Assembly (NCBI RefSeq): GCF_000003815.2
Contig: NW_023365820.1
Coordinates: 32,451 to 96,450, forward strand
Direction of reading: 5' to 3'
Origin: Branchiostoma floridae
Taxonomy: Eukaryota > Chordata > Leptocardii > Amphioxiformes > Branchiostomatidae
Length of the DNA: 64,000 nt
Shown: piece after piece, positions 34,128-45,075 of the stretch
Layout of the letters: every line of letters begins with the position of its first letter
Numbering within the stretch: the stretch's first letter is position 1
Notes under the pieces: generated by a model
The model's database searches: none
What the model was told of the DNA's origin: nothing
What the model saw: only the letters and a program-made list of their open reading frames with translations
Position numbers and translations under genes: made by a program

Positions 34128-36179
34128 TTACACCTTGAATATCTTGATAGAATGATTGTCAGAAACAACCAAATGTCCGTCGTGAGTAAGTGTTAGTCCC
34201 TTTGGATAGCTCAGTCCGTGTACCGCCGGTGTCAGCACGTGTCTGATAAACGTGCCGTCCCGACTGAACACGGAAACACGATGGTTGTTCCAGTCAGCCA
34301 CGATGATGTTGTCCTCACTGTCCGTGATGACACAGTAGGGTCCACTAAGCTGTCCAGGCCCTGAGCCACGTGACCCACAGGTAAAGAGATGACGACCGGT
34401 GGGGTCAAATATCTTCAGGCTGTGGTTGAGATAGTCACTGATGATGATTTGGTTGCTGCTGTTGACGGTCAGATGGAGGTAGGAACTCAATTGCTGCTGA
34501 CCTTGACCTTTGTCCCCGAACTTGAGAATGACGTCACCACTGGGACTGAGTACAAACACTTGGTACCCGATAGTGACGATGATACGTTCTGAACCGTCAA
34601 CAGCGATACCGAGTGTAGTTATATCTTTCTCTGCAGCCCCTATCACCTGGATGACACGTGCAGCCCTCCCCTGTTTGTCCAGTACGTGGATGTTGTGTCC
34701 GTCTCCTGTCACCAACAGATTACCATTTGTCAGTGCCGCCACACACCATGGGTTGAACTCCAGTTCAACTTTCTTCTTGAAGGAGCCATCTTTGTCAAGA
34801 AACTGCAGACGTCTGTTGTCACGATCAGCCACTACAATTTCTCCATCTGTGGTGACAGCGAGTGATGTAGGACATTTAAACTGTCCATCTCCACTGCCTT
34901 TCTGACCAACAGTTTTTAGTAGTGTAGGACTTACTGGTCGGGTACATATTTCCAAGTTTATCGGAACTGGTGACAGTGTGCTTGTAAATGACACTCTTGT
35001 TTCTTTTATCCAACCTATCAATTTTGACAGGTCCCGTTCAAGGTCACTAGCTTGCGCGTCAAAGGTCAAGTTCATAAAACCGTTGGTCAGTTCAGCCCTC
35101 TTTGTGATTTTCTCATCCGCGGTTTGTTCCATCCGTGAGGTCAGTTCTCCGGCCACCGACATGACCTCCGCTGGACTCCCGTACTCCAACACATTGTCCG
35201 TGAACTGGACACAGCTCTTGGCTGAGGCCAGGTCCATCTCAGTTGCCTCCATGGCGGCTTCCATCTGTTTCTCCCGAGCAGCATTCATGGCGCGAAGCTG
35301 ACTGATTTTCTCATTTTTCACCTTCTGAACGGCCTCTATGATAGCCTCAGCCTGTTTTTCTATCTGTTCTTCTGTACGCTGTACCTGTAAAGGCCAATCG
35401 TTCTTTACCGACTGTAACTCTTTTATCCACTTCTCAAGCAGATCTGCTGTGTTTTTGACTAACGACAGTTTTGCCATGATCGTTGCCCTCTCCCTCTCTG
35501 CCGCCTTCTCTATCTCCACATACTGGTGATCTTTGTGCGCCGTTACCACACAGTGCAGACAGATGACCCGGTGACAGGTGTCACAGTAGAACTTGTTTAG
35601 TTCATTGTGATCCTCACACTTGGAGGTCTCCCTAGCCCGAAGCTCAGCCGTAAGTCGGCCTGATTGTATGTCTTGAATCGTTACAACTTTGTGGGATCTA
35701 CTCACTCTGAGGCCACGGTGCGTTTCGTTACACATCTGACACAGGTAGTCGGTACACTCCACACAGTAGAACTCGGCAGGGTTGCCTCTCTCACAGGCCG
35801 TACAGGGGACTCCCTCCCTCTGTGGTTCCGATGTATCCCCGTTCCCTGTTGGTTGTTGTCGCAGAATGTCGTGCAACTTGCCGACGAGGAAGTTGGACTT
35901 CAGCCCCTGGACGCCATTTTCTGGGAGGGGCACGTCTTGTCGGCACGTCGGACAGGAGAGTTTCCCTACCGGCTTTGTGGCCAGGAGCCTCTCCAAACAC
36001 GGCTGGCAGAAGGTGTGAAGACACGGCAGCACCTTAGGCTGCCTGAAGTCCTCCAAACAGATCTGGCAGACGAGAAATTCCTCGGTTATTTCGCTGAAAG
36101 CGTTGGACGCCATACTTGCCACCCACCGAAACTGAACTTGAGAGGACAACAGGTTTCTTGCGTCATTGGGTTGTCCCAT
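34128..36179 (-). CDS. TRIM-NHL E3 ubiquitin ligase-like protein (copy 1, intact)
   Basis: Single-exon 683-residue frame. RING zinc ligands are C38, C41, C53, H55, C58, C61, C76 and C79. Two B-boxes follow (C126-H163 and C188-H218), then a coiled coil (about 221-345), a linker, and an NHL beta-propeller from about 421 (VGQKGSGDGQF, DNRRLQFLDKDG, NNHRVSVFSRDG). RING domains recruit E2 enzymes and NHL propellers bind protein or RNA targets. No filamin domain is visible, so it is closer in layout to TRIM56/TRIM32-type proteins than to TRIM2/3/71. The ATG is at 36177-36179; a second Met (M23) just before the RING could also serve. Downstream, the 3' end faces small gene A. Confidence 0.92.
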   Translation of the reverse strand: MGQPNDARNLLSSQVQFRWVASMASNAFSEITEEFLVCQICLEDFRQPKVLPCLHTFCQPCLERLLATKPVGKLSCPTCRQDVPLPENGVQGLKSNFLVGKLHDILRQQPTGNGDTSEPQREGVPCTACERGNPAEFYCVECTDYLCQMCNETHRGLRVSRSHKVVTIQDIQSGRLTAELRARETSKCEDHNELNKFYCDTCHRVICLHCVVTAHKDHQYVEIEKAAERERATIMAKLSLVKNTADLLEKWIKELQSVKNDWPLQVQRTEEQIEKQAEAIIEAVQKVKNEKISQLRAMNAAREKQMEAAMEATEMDLASAKSCVQFTDNVLEYGSPAEVMSVAGELTSRMEQTADEKITKRAELTNGFMNLTFDAQASDLERDLSKLIGWIKETRVSFTSTLSPVPINLEICTRPVSPTLLKTVGQKGSGDGQFKCPTSLAVTTDGEIVVADRDNRRLQFLDKDGSFKKKVELEFNPWCVAALTNGNLLVTGDGHNIHVLDKQGRAARVIQVIGAAEKDITTLGIAVDGSERIIVTIGYQVFVLSPSGDVILKFGDKGQGQQQLSSYLHLTVNSSNQIIISDYLNHSLKIFDPTGRHLFTCGSRGSGPGQLSGPYCVITDSEDNIIVADWNNHRVSVFSRDGTFIRHVLTPAVHGLSYPKGLTLTHDGHLVVSDNHSIKIFKV

Positions 36180-37020
36180 TTTACATACAGGGGTTTATAA
36201 TATACTTTGATTAACCTTTCTGTTGCTTTTTGATATCTTAATATCTACGAAGGCTATAGGTTTTGTTGATTTTTCGAAAAGAGTAGATATGGTATAAAGA
36301 TATTCTTTGTGTCACTTATTGTGCTTAACGCCTTACCAACACGGAAGTATCAATACTAGGGGTGGGTACCGGTACAGAAAATTCAGGTCCAGGTCCGGTT
36401 CAGGTCCAGAGGATCAGGTCCAGGTCCGGACCTGAACCTGGACCTGATTTAGTATGACTCATACCAATGGTCCATTTCACTAAAACGAAATCTGTTTAGT
36501 AGAGTATTAGACTCACACTGGCGTTTTAAAATCCTACAACGCTAACTGCACCTGTACGATTGGCTGCAAAACGTGGTAGAAATTACTATAAACTCTACTG
36601 TACTTCACTCTTGTTATTTTCTTCCACCTGCAAGCACCAAAACGTGTGAATGCCTGATATAATAATCTGTTAATTTTCTAATCGGTCCAACATCCGGTGC
36701 ACCTAATCTTTTCAGGTCCGGTTTTTCTGGACCGGTCCAATAAGAGAAAACCGGTTTTGCACAGGTACGCTGTACCGATACCCAGCCCTAATCAATACCC
36801 AATGGGACTGTGATGATAAACATGTACTACGTCATAGGGAAGTCTTATGTTAGGCGTTAGGGGGGGGGGGGTGCTTGTACAGACCCACCTTCCTTTACGT
36901 AGAACAAGAGTGAAAAAAATACGTCGGTGATAAAAAAAATTCAAACTTGCTCGGATGTGAACATTTCTGAATGGTTTTATCAGTAACGTTATTGTCAAAA
37001 GTATGGCGACCATTTAATAT
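36180..37020 (-). promoter_or_regulatory. 5' flank of TRIM copy 1, interrupted by a MITE
   Basis: Homologous to the 5' flanks of TRIM copies 2 (39007-39440) and 3 (48716-49160), for example 'atctacgaaggctatagg' and 'aacacggaagtatc'. Unlike those copies, no small membrane-protein gene starts on the other side. Confidence 0.55.
36357..36790. mobile_element. hAT-type MITE, 434 bp, with 8-bp target duplication
   Basis: Terminal inverted repeats TAGGGGTGGGTACCGGTAC and (reverse complement of right end) TAGGGCTGGGTATCGGTAC match at 17 of 19 bases. ATCAATAC flanks both sides (36349-36356, 36791-36798). The interior is a palindromic AGGTCCAGGTCCGG array. The paralogous flanks at about 39225 and 48930 lack the insert. 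Confidence 0.9.
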
Positions 37021-37129
37021 AATGCTGCATTTTCCTTTTTTTCTCATATATTTTACACAGAAGCAGCATCTCCCTTAGAAATTTGCCAGATAGAATATTG
37101 AGAATAATTGAGACTCAAGAGCCCTTTAT

Positions 37130-37700
37130 CTTGCTAAATTTAATTGACGGCTTCCATTGTACTATTGAAATCCTTAGCTACTAAGCTAATGATCGTCTTT
37201 TATTTCTTCAGAGAGTTGATAAAAACATTCTATCAAACGTTAGCACCTGCTTTATAACATTTATGATGACGTGCTTTTGACCTTGAAGCAATAGCCTTCG
37301 ACCTAGACAGGTAGTTTCCGACACACTATACAATAGTAACTAACTAAGATTTAACATTTTGCCATTCACAAAATTTACGCTTACACAGTCATAGAATTGT
37401 CTATTGGAACTGTTTCTTAGTTGACCTTGAGATATATCTAGGGTAAACATGTCTGAGCTCGAGCGACGCCATTTTTCCTAAGCTATACCCGCACCACAGT
37501 AATTAGATTTGAATCTGTGCCAAGCACCCACTAGAATATCAACATGCCTGCGTAAGAGAGGAAAAGCAGAATGTAATATCAATATCTTATTCATCGGCGT
37601 GTTTTAATTATGCTGTAGCAACGTATTCCATTTAAAATCATTTTTAAAAAGGTTGATAAATTCGAATTCCTCAATACTATAAAAGTGCTAATTGAAGGGA
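37130..37700. repeat. Block X, duplicated at 43600-44190
   Basis: 'ttgacggcttccattgtact', 'gacgtgcttttgaccttga' and 'aatactataaaagtgct' occur in the same order in both places. The block abuts the truncated end of TRIM copy 2 here and the NHL-only relic at the other location. Confidence 0.8.
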
Positions 37701-39006
37701 AGTCAAACTGTCCATCTCCACTGCCTTCCTGACCAACAGTTTTTAGCAGTGTAGGACTTCCGTGTCGGGTACCCTTTTCCACGTTTATTTTAACTGATAA
37801 CAGTGTGCTTGTGAATGCAACTCTTGTTTGTTTTATCCCACCTATCAATTTTGAAACCTCCGGTACAAGGTCACCAGCTGGTGGGTCAAAGGTCAAGTTC
37901 GTGAAATCGTTGGGCAGTTCAGCCCTCTTTGCGATTTTCTCGTCCGCGGTTTGCTCCATCCGTGCGGTCAGTTCTCCGGCCACCGACATGACCTCGGCTG
38001 GACTTCCGTACTCCAACACATTGTCCGTGAACTGGACACAGCTCTTGGCTGAGGCCAGGTCCATCTCAGCTGCCTCCATGGCGGCTTCCATCTGTTTCTC
38101 CCGAGCAGCATTCATGGCGCGAAGCTGACTGATTTTCTCACTTTTCACCTTCTGAACGGCCTCTATGATAGCCTCTGCCTGATTTTTTATCTGTTCTTCT
38201 GTACGCTGTACCTGTAAAGGCCAATCGTTCTTTACTGACTGTAACTCTTCTATCCACTTCTCATGCAGGCCTGCTGTGTTCTTCACTGTCGACAGTTTTG
38301 CCTTGATCTTTGCCCTCTCCCTCTCTGCCGCCTTCTCTATCTCCACATACTGGTGATCTTTGTGCGCCGTTACCACACAGTGTAGACAGATGACCCGGCG
38401 ACAGGTGTCACAGTAGAACTTGTTCAGTTCATTGTGATCCTCACACTTGGATGATTCTCTTGCCCGAATCTCATTGGCGAGACGCCCTGATTGTAGGTCT
38501 TGAATCGCTAGAACTTTGTGGGACCTGGTCCCCTTGAGCCCACGGTGCGTGTCGTTACATACGTGACACAGATAGTCGGTACACTCCACACAGTAGAACT
38601 CGGCAGGGATGCCTCTCGCACAGGCCGTACAGGGGATTCCCTCCCTCTGTGACTCCGATGTTTTTCCGCTAACTTTTGGTTGTTGTCGCATAATGTCGTG
38701 CAATTTACAAACGAGGAAGTTGGACTTCAGCCCCTGGACACCATTTTCTGGGAGAGGCACGTCCTGTCGGCACGTCGGACAGGAGAGTTTCCCGACCGGC
38801 TCTGTGGCCAGGAGCCTCTCCAAACACGGCTGGCAGAAGGTGTGAAGACACGGCAGCACCTTAGGCTGCCTAAAGTCTTCCAAACAGATCTGGCAGACGA
38901 GAAATTCCTCGGTTATTTCGCTGAAAGCGTTGGACGCCATGCTTGCAACCCACCGAAACTGAACTGGAGAGGACAACAGGTTTCCTACGTCATTGGGTTG
39001 TCCCAT
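37591..39006 (-). CDS. TRIM copy 2, truncated: RING, two B-boxes and coiled coil without the NHL propeller
   Basis: 471 residues. The first 434 align with copy 1 including all RING and B-box ligands (CQIC, CLHTFC, CPTC; CTACARG; KCEDHNE). After the first NHL residues (GQEGSGDGQF) at about 37705 the frame runs into block X sequence, adding 37 unrelated residues ending IIKTRR. It could encode a ligase lacking the substrate-binding part, or be a pseudogene. The coding part itself has no stop or frameshift. Confidence 0.8.
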   Translation of the reverse strand: MGQPNDVGNLLSSPVQFRWVASMASNAFSEITEEFLVCQICLEDFRQPKVLPCLHTFCQPCLERLLATEPVGKLSCPTCRQDVPLPENGVQGLKSNFLVCKLHDIMRQQPKVSGKTSESQREGIPCTACARGIPAEFYCVECTDYLCHVCNDTHRGLKGTRSHKVLAIQDLQSGRLANEIRARESSKCEDHNELNKFYCDTCRRVICLHCVVTAHKDHQYVEIEKAAERERAKIKAKLSTVKNTAGLHEKWIEELQSVKNDWPLQVQRTEEQIKNQAEAIIEAVQKVKSEKISQLRAMNAAREKQMEAAMEAAEMDLASAKSCVQFTDNVLEYGSPAEVMSVAGELTARMEQTADEKIAKRAELPNDFTNLTFDPPAGDLVPEVSKLIGGIKQTRVAFTSTLLSVKINVEKGTRHGSPTLLKTVGQEGSGDGQFDFPSISTFIVLRNSNLSTFLKMILNGIRCYSIIKTRR

Positions 39007-40063
39007 TTTTCGCGACAGGGGTTTGTCAGATACTTCAAGTAAACTTGCTGTTGCTTTTTAAATTTCTTAATATCTACGAAGGCTATGGGATTTGTTGATT
39101 GTTGGTCCTTAATGTTTTTAGTGTCTACGATGGCTGTGGATTTTGTTCTTAAATGGGAAGACATGACATAAGAGACATTCCTTGGATAGTTTACTAAATG
39201 TGCTGGACTCTTTTTGACACGGAAGTATCAGCACCCACTGAAACTATTATAAACATGTGCTACGTCATTGGGAAGATCCATGTACGGCGTTAAGGGGGTG
39301 CTTGAGAGAGCTAAGAGTGGGAAAAAGCCGTTATAAATAATTCAAACATAATCGTTTGATTGTGAAAAAGGCATGAATGATCGATATTATCAGCAATGTT
39401 ATGGTCGGTCACAAGAATGGTGACCTTTGCATATTACGCTGCATTTTTTTTCAGAATTTTTCTTTACATAATTAGAATTATTTAGACGACGTACTGAGGT
39501 ATAATTCTTAAAATTCATGCAATCAACTGCTTCCATGCTACTAATATAATCCGTAGCTACTAAGCTAATTATCTTCTATTTCATTCAGCTAGTTGATCGA
39601 ATTAAAATAGATTATGAAAAAAGTCACACCTGCTTCATAAGATCAATGATGACGTTTCCATATCAAAACAATGACCCTTGACCTAGACAGGTTAAACTAC
39701 GTCTATTGTTAAAATGGATTCAGCGATTACAATAGATTCCGTCTTATCTTTCACTGGCCTCACAAACTCGCATTATTGAAGATATATTCTCAATGTCCTA
39801 AATGTAGCAAAGACGACGAGGTCACGCGAAGACAAAAAACATGTCATAGTTCTAACGACTTGGGTTGGACACTAAAATATGCACTTAAATTTCACTTTAT
39901 TTGGTATTTTCTGACAGACGTTTTAATTGGTACTTCACCCTTACCAAATATACAGCATTACGTGCACGTTTAGTACTGAACTGTTGACCCTGAACGGTGA
40001 AAAGACACCAAAAAAGTTGTCTGACTAGCCGCATCAATTTCTATACCCTAAGCCACAAACAAG
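39007..40063. promoter_or_regulatory. Shared intergenic region between TRIM copy 2 and small gene B (head to head)
   Basis: TRIM ATG at 39006 and small-gene ATG at 40064 point away from each other, 1.06 kb apart. The same arrangement and length recur at 48716-49782 with matching sequence throughout. A bidirectional control region is plausible. Confidence 0.5.
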
Positions 40064-43000
40064 ATGAACTCTGCAGCGAAAATAACATTTTTTAAGCACC
40101 TGTTTGCTGTGCTTTGGATGCTTCTAGTGCTGGCTCGGACAACATGGGGTGAAGGTAAGAACGTGTTGGCCTCTCAGTTTGAAACTGGTTAAAACAATGG
40201 TGGCCGATTTGAAGAAAGATTACCAGAAGTGCAGAAGTCAACCACTTGTCTCTGGCGTTGTGTACATTTGTTACTGACTTAATGGATACGTTTTGCCATT
40301 AATACCATTTGTAGCAGCAAGGATTCACGCTAACACGCTAATTCTGTTGTGACTGTTCTATCGTTGAACTTAAGGAGACACATTTAGGGTAAACATGTCT
40401 GGGCGACGCCATTTTCCCGTTGGTTATACTCTGAGCACAGTAATTACATCTGAATCTGTGCGACCAGAATGTCAAGAAACTTGTCTACTAAAACCAAGAA
40501 CAGAGAACATAATATAAACTCCCGTATTGACTTGCTAGGGTCTCGCTACGGATTTCTCGTCTACGAACAAGACGTTTGGTAGATGCTGTAACACACACAA
40601 GGTGTGATTTTGGTTAATGTATACGATTAACAGATGGCTTTGTTTCAGATATTTTATTTCATTCTTTTGTAGCCATACGTATTAGCAAGAAGCCACAGTT
40701 TTAAACAATGTATTTAGTCCATACAGTAACTGTTATAGAAACTAGAGCTCTAAAATCCGTATGGTTAAAGGACTCAGGCATTGGTTATCTGTATAATGTT
40801 GCACACGGTTACAGTGTAGATACAATAGAAGGGGTTAGATATTTATAGGTGTCACGTTCCAAACAGGACTAAAAGAATGCGTGCCCTCCCGGTAAACACT
40901 AGTAGAAAAACGACAACAAAGGATAGAAACGATTTTTACACTAGATATATCCTTGTGGATTTGTAGATTTATATAAGCAAAGTATAGTCTGAATCGTAAG
41001 AAATGTAAACTGCAATATCGTATGCAATCTTTACTGACTGCTAGACAGATATTTTCATCAGGGTAAGGCGCGCTCCCGGCGCCAGCCATTTTAGTCACCA
41101 CAGGCCGGTCACGAGGGGCTGGTCACGACAGGCCGACTGTACCATTATACGTGTGGGGGCTTTTCCTAAATGGGAAAAAAGTATTTCAATCAATGTTGTT
41201 ATGTTTTCTATCACTAGAGTACCCATTCTTTGATTCTCAATCACCGTTTTGTAACAGATGAGCTTTATTACTCAAAAGAGACCCCATAAGTACCAAAGAA
41301 GCAATAATTACAATAGGCTGAAACTTTGGGCTTTCTAACCGTAATAAACAAATTTTCAGTCAATTTTTTGAATGTTTTCTATCACTAGAGCATCGATTTT
41401 GTATTTTCCGATAATCAGTTCTTAACGAATGGGCTTGATTACTCTTAAGAGTCATATTGGTCACCACAGGTCTCAGAGTCTCATAAGTATCAGAGAGACC
41501 ATGGTATCGAGCGGCCCAAACCTTTCTCCTTACTGGGAAAAACAATTTTCTGTCAATTCTTATAATATTTTTATAACTAGAGCAACCATTCTGTAATTCG
41601 CAATCATCAGTTCTTAAAAAAATAAGCTTAATTACTCTAAAGAGATCTCTCGTGAACGTAGCATTTCTAAAACTTAAAATTGTCTCTTTTGAGTAATTAA
41701 AATTATCTGTTAAAAACAACAGTTACAGCAGGGAATCTTTCCGGTGTGACTAGATATGCAGCTTGTAAGCACTTGATCGGTAAAAAAAAGTCAGATACAA
41801 ACTAATAAAAGCAAAAAAAAAAAAAATCAAATACATGACACATTTAAATAACCAGCCTCGATGAAGTACAAAACTACATATAACGTTAGGTTTTTCCTCA
41901 CTTAGCTATAAAAGGAACAAAACCAAATGTCTCTAAAACAGCTTCACTCTAATTAATTTTGTTCTTTCTGTCTGCTATCTTTAAAATTGTATACGAATTT
42001 CTACTTCAAAAGCAGGGTTCGTCGCTATTTTTAGGAAAATAGACTACAAAAAATATTTTTCCAGCTGGTGGTCTATGAAATTCAGCGTATTTGGGTTTCT
42101 TCTTATTTTCAAACACTAAAAAATTACTTGAATTTATGAAAGCACATTCAGGCTAATTACCAACCATGATTACAGATCTATCACGTCAAGCCATTTCCCC
42201 TAATGGGGTGTGTTTTGATACTCTTTCTGGGCTCGTGGTAGTCTAATAAAAAAAGAGGTGAAAATCACCCCAAAATCACTAAACACTATTCCGTGTTTTT
42301 AATGCGTACTGTCTTTGAAATTTATTTATTTCTGAAGTCTTGTGAGAAGGCACGCATGGGCCATGTCTTATGAAGTCTGCAAGGTTGTTTTATGCGCACT
42401 TGTATTATCAGTAGCACAGTACTGTCTCCCAGTTCTAGCAAACATGTCTGAATCAAATGCTCGAAAGCTCCAGGTTGTACAGAACAGGGCCTGTAGATTG
42501 GTGCTTAAATGTCCACTAGAAACACATGTTAAGCAAATGCATTCAGACTTGGGTTGGCCCATGGTACGAGAAAGATTCGCCATCAGCACATTGACTATGT
42601 TTTTCAGAATACTTGTCAGTAAGGAGCCCCATAACATTTACAGCTCCATCGTCCCTGTCCATTCTACCCACACATATTCAACTAGATTATCCAACTCCTT
42701 CAGTTTTAAACTCCCTAAGCCAAAAACAAACTCAAAAAAGCGAACTTTTCTCTACCGTGCCATCAGTCTTTGGAATGACCTACCACCATACATCAAATCT
42801 CTGCCCAACATCTCACGCTTTAAAAAGGCAATGTATCAAGTCTTTTCAAGGCAATAGTTTTTTTAATAATTGTGTATCTATTATTATCTGTTTGTATATA
42901 TACATGTATGTTTGTGTATATATTTGCGTTTGTTTATGTATGTTTCATATGAACCCTGGTAGACTAGCCCTAAATAGGGCTAAAGGGTATCGGAATAAAG

Positions 43001-43455
43001 GAAGGAATAAAGGAAGTATGATTAAATGTAATAATTGTTTATCGTCAGACTCCTTTGCTGACCCCAGCATCATTCGTCCCCCCGGGTTGGACAGTGTGGG
43101 GTTGAACGTTGTGGTCGGGTCGTCCGTGTGTTTGGGGCTCGTCGTCATCGGGGTGATGGCCGCCATCTTCTACCACCTGGTCACCAAATCACGCAGGTAA
43201 AATTTCTTCACGAACACTGAGTGTAAAAGATAAGAGATGAAAGTCTACGACCATTTTAAGGCGTCATCTAGCGATAGCATTAAGTTACGCAGAATTTTTT
43301 TTTTCAAACTGTTGATCACAACCAAACACAAATAGAAATTCTTGTACTCACAACACCGCTTGCGTCACACTGTTACAAATGTTAACTTGTAACTGATTTA
43401 TAAATAATTCATGTTTATTTCATATTTTTCCAGGAGTGAATTTCGTCTTCCTTAA
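40064..43455 (+). CDS. Small single-pass membrane protein, copy B (full length, 86 residues)
   Basis: Exons: 40064-40154 (91 nt, signal peptide MNSAAKITFFKHLFAVLW...), 43049-43196 (148 nt, DSFADPSIIRPPGLDSVGLN, then the helix with LGLVVIGVMAAIFYHLV and TKSRR) and 43434-43455 (SEFRLP, TAA). All junctions are GT/AG with consistent phases. The predicted mature protein has a roughly 20-residue outside part, one helix and an 11-residue basic tail. Intron 1 holds a LINE relic close to exon 2. Divergent from TRIM copy 2. No known family recognised. Confidence 0.7.
41150..41715. repeat. Triplicated intron repeat and inverted pair, copy B
   Basis: Same layout as at 30165-30725: three units with 'atcactagag' and 'ttaattactc', then an inverted match at about 41612-41715. 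Confidence 0.6.
42340..43018 (+). mobile_element. 5'-truncated LINE insertion (reverse transcriptase C-terminus)
   Basis: The open frame to TAG 42855-42857 reads LQVVQNRACRLVLKCPLETH, LGWPMVRERF, RTFLYRAISLWNDLPP and FKKAMYQVFSRQ, the C-terminal end of CR1/L2-type non-LTR reverse transcriptases. It ends in GGAATAAAGGAAGGAATAAA, a typical 3' repeat. Copies A and C lack it at the same position (ctgaagtcttgtataatt). Confidence 0.85.
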
Positions 43456-44400
43456 ACACCAGAACAGTGCTCACCCCAAACATCGCAGAAGAAAAAAAAA
43501 ACATTTCTTTTTATTTATTCATCAACAAAGTACAATACAGGACAGAGAGGTGCAGTACATGGCATCATCTTATACCTCAACTACAGATCTTTATCTTGCA
43601 AAATTTAATTGACGGCTTCCATTGTACTATTGAAATCCTTTGCTACTAAGCTAATTATCTCCTTTCTTTCTTCAGCCTGAGTTTATAAAATAAAACATTA
43701 TATCAAACTTTACCATCTGCTTTATAATAATTATAATGACGTGCTTTTGACCTTGAAACGAGAGCCTTTGACCTAGACATGTAGTTTTTGACACACTATA
43801 CAGAAGTAAGTAACTAAAATGCAACGTTTTGCCATTCACACAATTTACACTTACACAGTCACGGAATTGTGTCTTGCAACTGTTTCTTGGTTGACCTTGA
43901 TATAAATTTAGAGTAAACATGTCCGAGCGACGCCATTTTCCCTGCGGCTTCACCCGCACCAAAGTAATTAGATTTGAATCTGTGTCAAGCACTCCACTAG
44001 AATATCAACATGCCTGCGGAAGACAGAGAGGAAAAGCAAAATGTAATATCAATAGCTTATATTATTTATTGGCGTGTTTTATAATATGCTATAGCAACGC
44101 ATTCCGTTTAAAAATATTCTACTTTTCAAAAGGTTGATAAATTAAATACAAATAAATACTATAAAAGTGCTGATTGAAAGAACAGTTTTAGAGAGTTTTA
44201 TGACTGGCCACGATTGTACATAGCCAGTCTTATACGTTAAACAAATATTGTGCAGGATTTGGTGATCGGAGGTCTATCATGACTTATTTGTATTAGCCCT
44301 AACAGCATACAGTAACAGCAAATATGCTATTGGCACAACAAAGCAATTCCAGAAACTTGAATAATATTACTCGCAGAGCCTTTTGCAATATAAATATAAT
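43456..44400. other. 3' flank of copy B and second block X
   Basis: 3' UTR-like sequence shared with copies A and C up to about 43550, then block X (43600-44190, compare 37130-37700). No exon is seen. Confidence 0.55.
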
Positions 44401-44439
44401 GATCCAAGAGTGGGAGTAATTCATTTGTAATACCTTTCC

Positions 44440-45075
44440 TTTTACAAATGGAACATCTTGATAGACTTATTCCCAGAAACAACTAAATCTAAGTCATCAG
44501 TTTGCGTAAGTCCTGGTGGAGAACACAGTCCGTGTTACTCCCGTGTCAGCAAGTGCCTGATAAACGTACCGTCCCGACTGAACACGGAAACACGATGTTT
44601 GTGAAAGTCAGCCACGATGATGTTGTCCTCGCTGTCCGTGATAACAGAGTAAGGGAGGTTCGAATGTACATGATATGTACATGTCCCGAGCCAAGTGACC
44701 CACACCTGAAGAGATGAAGACCGGTGGTGTCAAATATCTTCAGGTAACCGTTGCTACAGTAACTGGCAATTATTTGCTTTCTGCTGTTGACGGCTACGCG
44801 GAGAAAGGGCTGCTGACCTTGACCTTTGTCCCCAAAGTTCAGAATGACGTCACCACTAGGACTAAGTACAAATACTTGGTCCCTAACAGTGACAACGATT
44901 CGTCCCAAACCTTCAACAGCGATAAGTACTTAGTAGTTTCAACGTTCGCTAAAGCTCCTGGCACATGAGAAAAAACGTGCCGCCCTCCCCTGCTTGTCTT
45001 AGTACGTCGACCATGTGTCTGTTTCCTGACATCAACAGATCACTGTTTGTCTGTGCCGCCACACACTATGGCTTA
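44440..45075 (-). pseudogene. TRIM relic: NHL half only
   Basis: On the - strand, VFVLSPSGDVILNFGDKGQG, LKIFDTTGLHLF and other NHL pieces match TRIM copies 1 and 3, but stops and frameshifts break the frame, and the RING, B-boxes and coiled coil are absent. It is the complement of what TRIM copy 2 retains, and both abut a copy of block X. Confidence 0.85.

Noticed and set aside
34389-36200. Long + strand open frames opposite TRIM copy 1 (and the same opposite copies 2 and 3)
   Set aside because: They are antisense shadows; the - strand frame has full RING, B-box and NHL motifs.
42613-43200. A 195-residue fusion of LINE sequence and the copy B membrane exon in one open frame
   Set aside because: The exon has a canonical acceptor at 43047-43048 shared with copies A and C; reading through the LINE piece is coincidental.
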